DNA of 64,000 nt from contig OX421507.1 of the NCBI GenBank assembly GCA_949126835.1, positions 26,224,822 through 26,288,821 of the forward strand, in the 5' to 3' direction. The notes beneath the pieces are model-generated. The model searched no databases and was not told the DNA's origin. It saw only the letters and a list, made by a program, of their open reading frames with translations. Shown here in pieces: positions 38,501 through 50,500 of this stretch. The position numbers and the translations under genes are program-made. This DNA is from Anisus vortex. Lineage: Eukaryota; Mollusca; Gastropoda; Planorbidae. Numbering within the stretch: the first letter of the stretch is position 1; the number at the start of each line of letters is the position of its first letter.

Positions 38501-41500
38501 ATGTTTTCTAACTTTTATAATTTAAATAGATAATTAGAACTAGATAATTAGAAATAGATAACTGGAATTAAATACATATAATTGGTTAATTGTATTTAGA
38601 TAAATATAATGCGTTAAAATAGAATTAGATAATTACAATGGATCATGAAATTAAATCTTTAGAATGAGAAATGTAATAGTTAACAGAGGTAAACAATTGA
38701 GCTCTGATTGTTTAATTGCAGTACCATTAACTGATTGTACTTATAGGCCTATACAGAAATTTAACTTGTTTTAGGAACTAATTGTGATGTTAAAGCTATA
38801 AGTGTTATTACAATAGCTTAAGTGAATTATTTGTCGTTATCAATACTCGTTATAAAGACTCTAGACAATTAAGTGATAATCACTGATCTCTAAAAAGAAT
38901 GGATTAGGCTCGGAAGTAACATTCTTGAGGAAACTTCCGCCATTTTGTTTATACTGTCACTGATCAATATATATAATTACCGTGAGTTTGTTTATTTATT
39001 TAGATGTTTGTTTCTGCTCTATATTCTCCTAAGCCGTTTGACTAATCGGGTTAAAAGTTAAATGTATAAATTGGAAAAGTCCTCCAAAATAAAGTTTTAT
39101 TTTTTTTTAAATATTGCCTAATTCGTTAATTTATTTTTTAAAATAAACTTAGACCTATTACTAATCACCGTATGTTAAGGTTATAAAATGGGCGCAGTTT
39201 CCAAATGATGTCCCTTTGAAATGCTTTCAAATTTAGTGTGTGTTCGGGACCGGGTTTTTCCGTACTGCGAAATATTGCTGTCTACTTTTTTTTTATTATT
39301 AACTTTTTTTATTGTTTGGTATTTGTTTGCTTTTGATCGTATTATTGTTAGTTTTATATTATTAATAAGAAGTCATAAGCTTGACAGCAACAATCCATTT
39401 GCATATTGTGTAAAATGGAAGCAACATAGATTCCGTTCCGATCTATTTATAGATCTGTGGCACAGTAAGTTTTAGACACAATTTTGTTTATATCGGTAAG
39501 TGCAGTGGACATTTTTAGTTTTTCCTTTCTTCTATAGATCAGTGATTTTCTTCACTTTGCTCAAACCAATTTTTTAAGAAGGCGCAATATATTCTTTTTA
39601 TAGATCAGTGGTGATAATACATTGTTGTTGTTTTGTTATTTTAATAACATTGCAGAAAGTTAATGTTAAAACTATCAAAATATCTCATGCAGAGCGCATG
39701 CTGAAATATGAACCGTCCCGCTAGTTATCCGTTGGAAAGACTTATTAAACATTCTAGATCAGTTATTAGTTTTACCCATTTGATATGCGTGTGTTCTGTA
39801 GCGAGGGCGTTTTGTCGGCTCGATGAAGGATTAAACATCGGTCATGAAGGGGCGATGATTAATCGTGTTCTATAAGCGTCCAATGATTACGATGTATCAT
39901 AGAGTATTATACACCCAAAGGAGATTACGTTAACTATGGACACACGATAGTTCAAATCCCATCGACAGTGGACATTTTTTTAAAAAGGTCATTTTATGGC
40001 TCCGTAAGATATGCTGGCCTTTTGGCAAAAGCCAGATCAGCTTAAGACAATATCTGTTATTGGTTTTTCGTTTGTTTTTGTTTCGGTGTGTGTTATGCAC
40101 TGGAACTGAGAAATGGTATTTCTGATAAACTCGTATGTAATGAGAATTTTGTGGGTGGCCGTGTTGTTATTACTTATGCTTATAGTTAAGTGGTCTTAAG
40201 GATAGGCATCTGTCTAATTATGCGTAAAAAAAATATTTTACATATTGAGACAGTTTAACCATTATTTTAATAATAAAATACAGTTGATACACAAGATTTG
40301 AGCTTTGAAATATATTACACATTCAAACATGCATGCCTAGCTCATTGCAGAATACAATTTTCTTTCTTTTGGGGTTTATCTCATTATTGTATTTTTTTTC
40401 TCATTTTCCTTCGGTTATTTTGCTATCCCTATGTAGCATAACGAATCGTAGCACAATGTTGAAATTTTGCAGTTTTCTTTATCAATATGTTTACCTTAGT
40501 CGTTGAATCAATATAAATGGAAGTTGAATCTATATATTTTCTTCCATAACAGCTCAAAAGAAGGTTATGAGTCTAATAAATGAAATGACTGATTGACTTT
40601 AGGCGCCGGTTTCATTTAACACCTTTGTTATGTGTTTAGATTATATTTTGTTTCCCTCCTATGTAACTAACTGCACCACTGCCAGGGCCTTAGTCCTGAC
40701 CTCTAGTTGAACTCTGCTACTGTTGCGTCAAGAATTGTTGTTTACTAGAGTGTACCTGGATCATTCTTTCACCGTCTGGAACATGTTAGAAAGAGATGTG
40801 AGAAAGAGATGTTGACAATTTTTGTGAGTTATTCTTAGCCTACTTTTATTCCAGAAATCTCTAACATGTATAGCAGTGGTTCTTAACCGGTGCTCCGCGG
40901 AGCACTGGTGCTCCGCGAGGTAGTTGCAAGTGCTCCGCGAAATTATGAAACTTAAAATTTAATGTTCACTCACTTACTCTATCTGATTGAGCTGAACAAA
41001 TGCTTATAATATGTAGTCCAAACGGGGAAAAATCGGCCTTTTTGACTATTTTTACTGTTTTTGTAACGAAGTTTTGACTCACTTGTAGGCCTACTAATGC
41101 TACATAAATAAAATGTATATGTGATTAAAGTTGAAGCCTTTCCTTCTCTTAATGATAACACTACCGACGAAATTATATCAGCAGTAACTAACAAACTCCT
41201 TAACCTAACTAACTAACTAGAATTCCTATTGGAAGCAAGAGCTGGGAGCATTATTCCCTTGTAGCTCTGAACTAGAACTCAGCCGTACGTTTGAGCACGG
41301 CTCTATCTCCGTAGAGATCAGTGGATATTGGGTCACCCGTCCCATCTCCTCGATCGACGAGACGGGGGCACTCCCGCAGGATATGCTCCACTGTCTACTC
41401 CTCCTCCCCACAGTGGCGACACCGCGAGTCGTAATTAGGCCGGAACCTGGCGAAGTATGCCCCAATGGGGCAGTGGCCAGTGCGGAATTGAGATATGATA

Positions 41501-44500
41501 CTCTGTTCGAACCTATTTAGGCACCACCATGGGTCGGCGCGGTTAGGGCGGGGCAAATGCCGCCAGACTTCTCGGCCCTTGTCAGAGCTGTCCCAGCTCT
41601 CGTTCCACTTTTCTATCTCCCACCTCCGGATCAATGTACGGGCTTTCTCAAAGGAGCATGGCGTGCTGCCGGACTGCTCGGAGGTGGGTGTGCTCAGCCC
41701 ACCTTTTTTGGCAAGGAGGTCTGCTCTCTCGTTGCCAGGTAGGCCTGTATGCCCTGGGACCCACTGCAGTAGCACGCGGTCTCTAAAGCGCTGGCTTAGC
41801 TCGTCTGAAGCCAGTAGAATTGTTTCTATTTGATGGGGCCAGTTGTTCAGATTCTCAATAACCTGGAGCACCGACAACTTCATCAGTCAGGATGGTGACG
41901 GTCGTAGAGCCGAGGGCGCCTTCGACGTGGCGATGGCGGATCCACTCCAGAGCCCGACAGATGGCCTCAATCTCTGCGCCGTAGCTGCAGAGACCGTCGC
42001 AAGGCCCCCATAGTTCATCTCTATTCGGGTTGCCGGGGTACTCTATGTAAACATCAAAGCCGGCGGTACCGGTGTCTGCATTAGCCGACCCGTCAGTGTA
42101 GACATGGACAGCCCAGGGCGGTAGGGCATTTAGCGTGTCCATGGCTACTTTTCTGAGTAGTTTTGGGTCGGACGTTTTGCTAACTGAGGTGTCCTTCAGC
42201 TTCGTCCGTATTTCGGGGAGCGTTGGTGTGTTCCCCGGAGAGAAACTAGAGTACCTTTGCATAGGCAGCCTTGTATCGGGTAGGTCGATTTCGGATGACA
42301 GCCTTGTTGCGTGGTGGATAAAGGACTGCATCTTTATTATCTTACTACCCTTCCAGGTGTCTACTAAGACTCTGGTTGGGAAGCTTTCCTCGAATCTTTT
42401 ATAGCGTTCGTAGGTCGTTATGACAGCGCGTTCTCTCCTAAGCTGAAGGGGTGGTATGTTAGCCATCACCTCAGCAGCTGCCAGGGGGGGGGGGCGTTCG
42501 AAAGGTGCCACAGATAAAGCGTAGTGCTTGGTTCAGCAGTAACAGAGCATTTAACTTTATTAGAAGAAAAGATTGAATTTTATTTTCCATCAATAAACGT
42601 AGAAACATATGACTGGATACGTAATCCCTTTGCCACGGTTGATACATCAAATAGTAAGTTGTCATACCAAGAAGAAGAAGAATTAATCAACCTATCATCG
42701 GATCGTACACTTAAAATAAAATTTTCCGAAATGGTTCTGGAGGAATTTTGGATCTTTGTGCAAGAACAATACTCAGCTCTCTCCATGAAGGCACTTAAAA
42801 TCTTGTTGCAATTTTCAACATCATATTTGTGTGAACTCGGTTTCTCGATAGTCACCAACATAAAAACTAAAAAACGACCAACACTTACTAATTTGGATGA
42901 AGAATTGAGAGTAGCTATTTCTAAAATTAGGCCTAATATCACTGAAATTTGTAAAAACCGTCAAGCTCAGGTTTCACATTAGATCTGAATCTTTTTATTT
43001 TTATGAATTAAATTTTGCTCAATGTTATTTTTTTACTTATTAAATTTATGTTTATTAAAAATTTGTTTATTAAACTCGTATGTTATAATCTTTTATTTTC
43101 AATAAAAGTCGTACGTATGTGTATTTGTTTTTTTTACTCCTTGATTTTGGTGCTCCCCAAATTTTTGTCATGATCAAAAGTGCTCCCCGACTTCAAAAGG
43201 TTAAGAACCACTGATGTATAGTATAAATATAGGAGATTCGCGTGATAAAAAAAAAGGTTTTTACATCGATGTAGTATTCTTGAGTCTTGGTTTAAGCATA
43301 TTGTAAGCGCATCAGTGGCAGAGCTGTATTGTATCTTTTATGTACCTGTACGCATTATTACATTGTTGTTTTATTCTGTTGTAAGGATATTCGTGAGTTG
43401 ATTTTTCTTTTCTATTTTTCTTTTGATATTAATTTGACTTAGTAAATAAATTGTTTTAAAATTGGTATCGTCTGAAGTGTTGTGTTATTAAATAAATTAT
43501 TTTAATTTTTATTAATTAAGTTAGCTACAAATAATTAATATTGTTTGTTATTTATTACAACCTCTTTAACGAGACCACTTAATTTAAATTTAATACTACA
43601 GGAGGTCTGTAATAAAATTGGGGGCTCTTCCTACGGATATAAATATTATATAATATTTATTCATAGAAAAGAAATTGAAAAATTTTCTTTTACTTTTCTT
43701 TAGACGATACCAAGTTTTATACATTGTAAGTGCTGACCAAAAATTATTTTTCTCTCTTAGTTGATTGTTTAAATTAAGGTTATACATTAACATGGATTAT
43801 CAGGCTTTCATTGCTAATCCATCTTTACCAGAACTCGACCAATGCAGCAGAAAGGATCTGTTGGCTATTTCTAAACTTTTAGGACTCAAAATCAAATCTA
43901 GTGCTGTAAAACAAGTTATTAGAGTTAGTATAGTCCTACATTTTGTCAACGAAGAATTTTTGCCAGAAGAGGCGTTATCCACAATTAGTAGAGAAGGAAA
44001 CGAAAACACACCCAATGTTGTAGATTTAGAAATACAGCTAAAAATTAAGCAGTTGGAAATTAAAGCACAAAAAGAAGTACAGTTAGCACAGTTAGCTTTA
44101 AAAGAGAAACAAATGAATCTATATAAAGAAATAGAATTAAAGAAATTAGAGATAAGTTCTAAATCTTCAACAGATCCTCCTACCACCAGTCAGAATGTGG
44201 ACCCAGCTAAATACTTAAAACTTATTCCACGTTTTGTGGGAAATGTGGATAATTATTTTGTTCAATTTGAACTTGTTGCCAAAAATTTTGCTATTCCTGA
44301 AACGCTGTCGTCCTCGCTGTTACAAACTGTTCTGACTGGTAGGGCTGCAGAGGTGTTCTGCTCACTCACTGGGGAACAACAAAGGGACTACCAAGTTGCT
44401 AAGCAACTAATTTTGAAATCTTTTTAACTTGTCCCTGAGGCTTATCGAAAACAGTTCCGTGAACTGCGTAAACAAACTGGATGGCCAGACCCATGTTGAG

Positions 44501-47500
44501 TTCTTACGAGAAAAGCAGAGAAGGCTAGATCGCTGGCTGACATCTAAAGAGATTGGTACTGACTATGCAAAGCTCAAGAACTTGATTCTGATGGAGGAGT
44601 TTAAGAATTGTGTCCGGCTGGACGTCCGAACACATATGGCAGACCGTGGCGAAGATGATATGTACAAGGCAGCAGTGTTGGCCGACGACTTCGTCATCTC
44701 CCATCAGTTCGCAAAGTCCACAGCCGATGTTAGGCTGAAGCAGCCGAAACTGCCCGAAGAAACGAACAGCACTTCAATGAAAAACACTCATGAAAAGAAG
44801 GTGACACAACCAAAAGCCTCATGCACATACTGCAAGAAAGAAGGACATACAGTGGAAGAATGCTATAAATTAAAAAGGAAAAACGAAAAGGCTTCTCCGA
44901 AACCTACTTTATGTGCCGTGTCCTATACAACAGAACAATTTTTACACACTCAAGCTAATGATACTAAGCCTGCCACACCAAGCTCTACTGACTCTACTAC
45001 ATCGTCAACATACTCATCAAAGAGTTCTTCTACATCGTCAAGATGTTCTACACTTTCATCAAAGTGTTCTACTACATCGTCAAGATGTCCTCAATACTCG
45101 TCAAAGAGTTCTAATACATCGTCAAGATGTCCTCAATACACAACAAAGTGTTCTACTACATCGTCAAGATGTTCTCCACACTCATCCGAGTGTTCCACTA
45201 CATCGTCAAGATGTCCTCAATACACGTCAAAGTGTTCCACTACATCGTCAAGATGTCCTCAATACACGTCAAAGTGTTCCACTACATCGTCAAGATGTCC
45301 TCAATACACGTCAAAGTGTTCTACTACATCATCAAGATGTTCTCACGACTCCAAAGAGAGTTTATCAACTACATCATCAAGATGTTCTCATGACTCCGAA
45401 GCGAGTTTATCAACTACATCACCCAGATGTTCACAAGACTACAACACAAGTTTGTCAACTACATCACCAAGATGTTCTCAAGACTCCATCGAGAGTTCTA
45501 ACCAAGTCCAGATGTCTACATCAGTCACCCCTGATGTTTTAGAGGAGTTCAAACCTTTCATTTCCGAAGGATTTATATCACTACCAGGTGATCATACCAG
45601 TCTGCGACCTGTAATAATTTTGAGAGACACGGGTGCCTCGCAATCGCTACTGCTTGAAGGCGTTCTTCCCTTATGAAACGCAACTGCAACGGGGAAAAGC
45701 ATACTCTTAAGAGGCGTAGAACTGGGTTGCCTAGATGTACCTCTCCATCTCATTGATCTCAAGTCAGATCTTGTTTCTGGACCTGTGGTTGTAGGTGTCC
45801 GACCAACATTACCATTGGAAGGCATCTCGTTGTTGCTAGGCAATGACTTAGCTGGTGGGAAGGTTATCGCCGAACCCATTGTCACTCATGAACCTCAACT
45901 ATCTGCACCTGAAGAAGAAGATGATCCAGAATTATATCCAGCATGTGCGGTAACTAGAGCCATGAGTTCACAAATCTCCAAAGAAAGGAGTACTTCCAAA
46001 AATAAATCAAACATTGAAGTGGACCTTGAGACCACGTTCTTCTCCAAACTCGACGATGATCCGATATCAATCTCAGAAAAGCCGGTATCAACTCGAGAAC
46101 AGTTGATCGAGGAACAGAAAAGGGATCCTGAGTTAGACAAACTCCGAGAAAACGCTTTGTCACCACAAGAAGCTGAAGAAGTACCTATATGTTACTACGT
46201 CAAAGATGATGTACTTCTAAGAAAGTTTCGACCACCAGACGCATCTGCAGATGAAGACTGGAGAGTTGTCCATCAAATTGTTGTGCCTGAGAAATATCGT
46301 GCTGACATTCTGAATATGGCACATGATTCTCCACTGTCGGGTCATCTAGGCGTCAACAAGACGTATCAGAAGATAACAAGTCACTTCTTTTGGCCTGGAT
46401 TAAAGAAGCACGTCATTGAATACTGCAGATCGTGTCACCCTTGTCAAATGGTTGGCAAGCCAAATCAAACGATTCCTGTAGCTCCCCTCAAGCCGATTCC
46501 AGCATTCGAAGAACCTTTCAGTCGAGTCATCATTGACTGCGTTGGACCTCTTCCAAAAACAAAAGCAGGTCATCAATACCTACTAACCATTATGTGTGCT
46601 TCGACAAGATTTCCGGAGGCAGTTCCTTTGAGAAACATTAAAGCTCCTAACGTTGTCAGGGCACTCACAAAATTCTTCACTCTTTTTGGTCTACCTAAGT
46701 CCATACAGTCGGATCAAGGATCTAATTTCAAAGCCACTCTTTTCAAACAAGTAATGGACCAATTGGGCATTAAACACGGCATGTCAAGTGCATATCATCC
46801 TGAGTCGCAGGGAGCCCTTGAACGCTTCCATCAGATCCTGAAGAACATGATAAGAACCTATTGCCATGAACATGAGAAGGACTGGGATGAAGGAATACAC
46901 ATGCTACTGTTTGCAGCCCGTGAAGCCGTCCAGGAGTCTTTAGGTTTCTGTCCGTTTGAATTGGTGTTTGGCCATACGGTTCGCGGTCCTTTAAAATATC
47001 TCAAAGAAATGTGGATGTCTCCGACACCCACTGAGGGACTTTTAGACCATGTCTTAAAAATAAAAAGTAGACTTTATGATGCCTGTAATTTAGCCAAAAC
47101 AAATTTAAAGGAAAGCCAGTCTAAAATGAAAAACTGGTATGATAAAAAGGCCAGATTTAGATTGTTTGCCCCAGGGGACAAGGTTTTGGTATTTTTACCT
47201 TTTCCTGGTCAACCATTACAAGCTAGATACTTTGGTCCATATGAGATAGAATCAAAAGTCAATGATTTAAATTATATTATTAAAACTCCAAACAGGAGAA
47301 AGAAAAGGCAACTTTGCCATGTAAATATGTTAAAGAAGTATGTCAGTAGAAATTCAGAAACAGATAGCAAGAATGTATCTGACCAGGTACAGTGTAATTT
47401 AAATGTAACCCCTGTTGTTCCTCCTGATATTGTAAAGGAGAAATTTGGTCAGTACAAATTGCCAAATTCTTTTATACTTACAAATTTGGATCAAAAGCTG

Positions 47501-50500
47501 TCACATCTGCCACTGACAGAGAAGATTGTAATTGAAAATGTAATTAAGGATTTTTGTAACATATTTCCTGATGTACCAAATAAGACTAATTTAATTGTAC
47601 ATGATGTTGATGTTGGTGATGCAACTCCGGTCAAGCAACACCCATATAGAGTTAATCCTGAAAAGTTAGAAGTTCTTTGATCTGAAATAAAGTATATGCT
47701 TGATAATGACATTATTGAACCAAGCTCAAGCAATTGGAGTTCACCTTGTGTTTTGATCCCTAAACCAGACAAAACATTTAGATTCTGTACAGATTATAGG
47801 AAAGTAAATACTTTTACAAAATCTGATTCCTTTCCAATTCCTAGAATTGATGATATTATTGATCGTATTGGTGATGACACCTACATTACCAAGATTGATA
47901 TATTATCAGGATATTGGCAGGTACCTCTATCAGACCGTGCCAAAGAAATATCAGCATTTGTTACACCAGATGGGTTGTATCAATATAAGGTTATGCCTTT
48001 TGGGATGAAAAATGCCCCTGCTACTTTTCAAAGAATGATTAATAACCTCATTGCTGACCAGGAGAATTGCAATGCCTACATTGATGATGTAATTATTTAA
48101 AGCAAAGATTTTTCACATCATGTTAAGCAGTTAAGATCTCTTTTTGAAAAATTGTCAAAAGCCAATTTAACTCTTAATTTAAATAAGAGTGAATTTTGTC
48201 ATGCTCATGTAGAATACTTGGGTCATGTTGTGGGACAGGGTCATATAAAACCTGTAAACTGCTAAAGTTGAAGCTATTAAAGCACTCCCTACCCCCACTG
48301 ATAGAAAACAACTCAGAAGATTTTTTGGGAATGGCTGGTTATTATAGAAAGTTTTGCCAAAACTTTTCCATAATTGCCAATCCTTTAACAAATCTGTTGA
48401 AAAAGAATGTTAAATTTCTATGGACAGATTCTTGTCAAAAAGCCTTTGAACAACTTAAAGTTGTATTATCTCAATCTCCCATTCTATTGGCTCCTAATTT
48501 TCAAAAACAATTTAAATTAGCAGTAGATGCCAGTGACATTGGGATAGGTGCTGTTCTTTTTCAGGAAGACAATCTTCATATAGACCATCCAATATGTTTC
48601 TTTTCTAAGAAGTTTAATACTCATCAAAGAAATTACTCTACTGTAGAAAAAGAATGTTTAGGACTTATCCTATCCCTTCAACAATTTGAATTCTATGTTA
48701 AGGGCTTAAATATACCTGTACTGGTTTTCACAGACCATAATCCTTTGACATTTTTACACAAAATGAGTTGTAAAAATCAACGATTGTTAAGATGGAGTTT
48801 ATTTCTACAGGAATATAATCTAAATATTCAACATATCAAAGGCATTGATAATGTTATTGCTGACACATTATCCCGCTGTTAAAAAATAAATAAATTATTA
48901 TTATGTTTATTATTGTACATCCGGTAATATCCTGTTTAATGTACTACTACAGTATATTTATTGTATCTTATACACTTTTAATTAAGCTGTAAAAAGATTT
49001 ACATTTCTTACTAAATGTAAACTTTTTATTTTTAGGAGGGAGGTGTTATGTGTTTAGATTATATTTTGTTTCCCTCCTATGTAACTAACTGCACCACTGC
49101 CAGGGCCTTAGTCCTGACCTCTAGTTGAACTCTGCTACTGTTGCGTCAAGAATTGTTGTTTACTAGAGTGTACCTAGATCATTCTTTCACCGTCTGGAAC
49201 ATGTTAGAAAGAGATGTTGACAATTTTTGTGAGTTATTCTTAGCCTACTTTTATTCCAGAAATCTCTAACATGTATAGTATAAATATAGGAGATTCGCAT
49301 AATAAAAAAAAAAGGTTTTTACATCGATGTAGTATTCTTGAGTCTTGGTTTAAGCATATTGTAAGCGCATCAGTGGCAGAGCTGTATTGTATCTTTTATG
49401 TACCTGTACGCATTATTACATTGTTGTTTTATTCTGTTGTAAGGATATTCGTGAGTTGATTTTTCTTTTCTATTTTTCTTTTGATATTAATTTGACTTAG
49501 TAAATAAATTGTTTTAAAATTGGTATCGTCTGAAGTGTTGTGTTATTAAATAAATTATTTTAATTTTTATTAATTAAGTTAGCTACAAATAATTAATATT
49601 GTTTGTTATTTATTACAACCTCTTTAACGAGACCACTTAATTTAAATTTAATACTACAGGAGGTCTGTAATACCTTTATCTAGGAAATGTGGTATTTGGT
49701 ATAAATAAAAATTTGGTTTAGTTATAAATTTGTATTTACATAGTCGTTACTTGATATTAAACCATTTAGTAATAGTAGGCCTTTTGTAATTTAGCGTAAT
49801 GATTATGTAATATATTATAGTGACAGATTCTTTGCAAAAATTATTTTGGTATTTGTTATAATGTGTGAAAATTTGGTTTATTTTTAAATTTGTATTCACA
49901 TAGTCGTTACTTGATATTAAACCATGTAGTAATAGTAGGCCTTTTGTAATTTAGCGTAATGATTATGTAATATATTATAGTGACATATTCTTTGCAAAAA
50001 TTATTTTGGTATTTGTTATAATATGTTATTGTTACGTTTTTATATTATTTGATTATACTATATCCAGTTTCTCTTCAGAGGAAAACACGAACTGACTCAA
50101 CTGTTTGATATAGTAGATGACGTTGTTTTATTACACAATTGACATAAACTGACATAAACAATATAGATCTAATATATCATAAAACAATTCCTACAATCAC
50201 TCCTCATAACTCTTTATAGAATAAGTGCACATATTAAGAGAATGTATATATCTATGTTAAGTCACATGTGAAAAACTCTCTGATTGTTTAAAATACTAAG
50301 CCCACATGTCTAAACTAAAAAAAAAAAAATGACTACCTCTCCTTAGAATGTCCGCACAATAACTGACCAAAACCTCTTCTTAATTCCCCTTGTTAACTTC
50401 CTTAACATCACTCAGTAAAATGTTCACACCTTACACACTTCTCTCTATCTCTCATTCTCATATTCTCATTCATTCACTGGCCTTATCTTATATATTACAG

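Larger units (their letters stand above)
41189..42533 (-). mobile_element. 5'-truncated LINE (RNase H end) inserted in the hAT
   Basis: Bounded by a 10-bp repeat CAGCAGTAAC (41179-41188 and 42534-42543), a likely target duplication. The minus strand encodes an RNase H domain and a zinc-knuckle end, and its 3' tail is (TTAG)n (plus-strand CTAACTAACTAACTA). The reverse transcriptase is missing. GC content is clearly higher than the surroundings. Confidence 0.8.
40874..43213 (+). mobile_element. hAT transposon (ZBED5-like) inserted in the 5' LTR
   Basis: Inverted ends CAGTGGTTCTTAACCGGTGC and GGTTAAGAACCACTG, flanked by an exact 8-bp duplication ATGTATAG (40866-40873 and 43214-43221). Subterminal TGCTCCGCG/TGCTCCCC blocks occur at both ends. 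It keeps only the 3' part of the transposase (42524-42982) and is interrupted by a LINE fragment (41189-42533). Confidence 0.92.
40626..43613 (+). repeat. 5' LTR, split by a hAT insertion
   Basis: Begins TGTTATGTGTTTAG and ends GGAGGTCTGTAAT. Without the hAT (40874-43213) and one copy of its 8-bp duplication it is 640 bp, 12 bp more than the 3' LTR owing to a duplicated TGAGAAAGAGAT near 40799. Confidence 0.93.
40626..49671 (+). mobile_element. Ty3/Gypsy-type LTR retrotransposon, Gmr1-like gene order
   Basis: Two LTRs (40626-43613, enlarged by an insertion, and 49044-49671) flanked by ACCTT on both sides (40621-40625 and 49672-49676). A possible primer-binding site TGGGGGCTCTTCC is at 43619 and a polypurine tract AGGAGGGAGG at 49034-49043. 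Internal order: gag, protease, integrase, reverse transcriptase, RNase H. The reverse transcriptase has Gypsy features (MPFGMKNAPATFQR, YIDDV), but integrase comes first, as in Copia and in the Gmr1 clade of Gypsy. The LTRs differ by about three substitutions plus two length changes, so insertion was recent; gag-pol carries several stops and frameshifts. It lies in intron 1 in the same orientation as the host gene. Confidence 0.92.

Noticed and set aside
42135..42404. Plus-strand 89-codon frame
   Set aside because: Antisense shadow of the LINE RNase H fragment.
44913..45542. 209-codon His/Gln/Leu-rich frame overlapping gag-protease
   Set aside because: A shadow of the 42-bp coding repeat in another frame; the real frame carries the zinc knuckle and protease motif.
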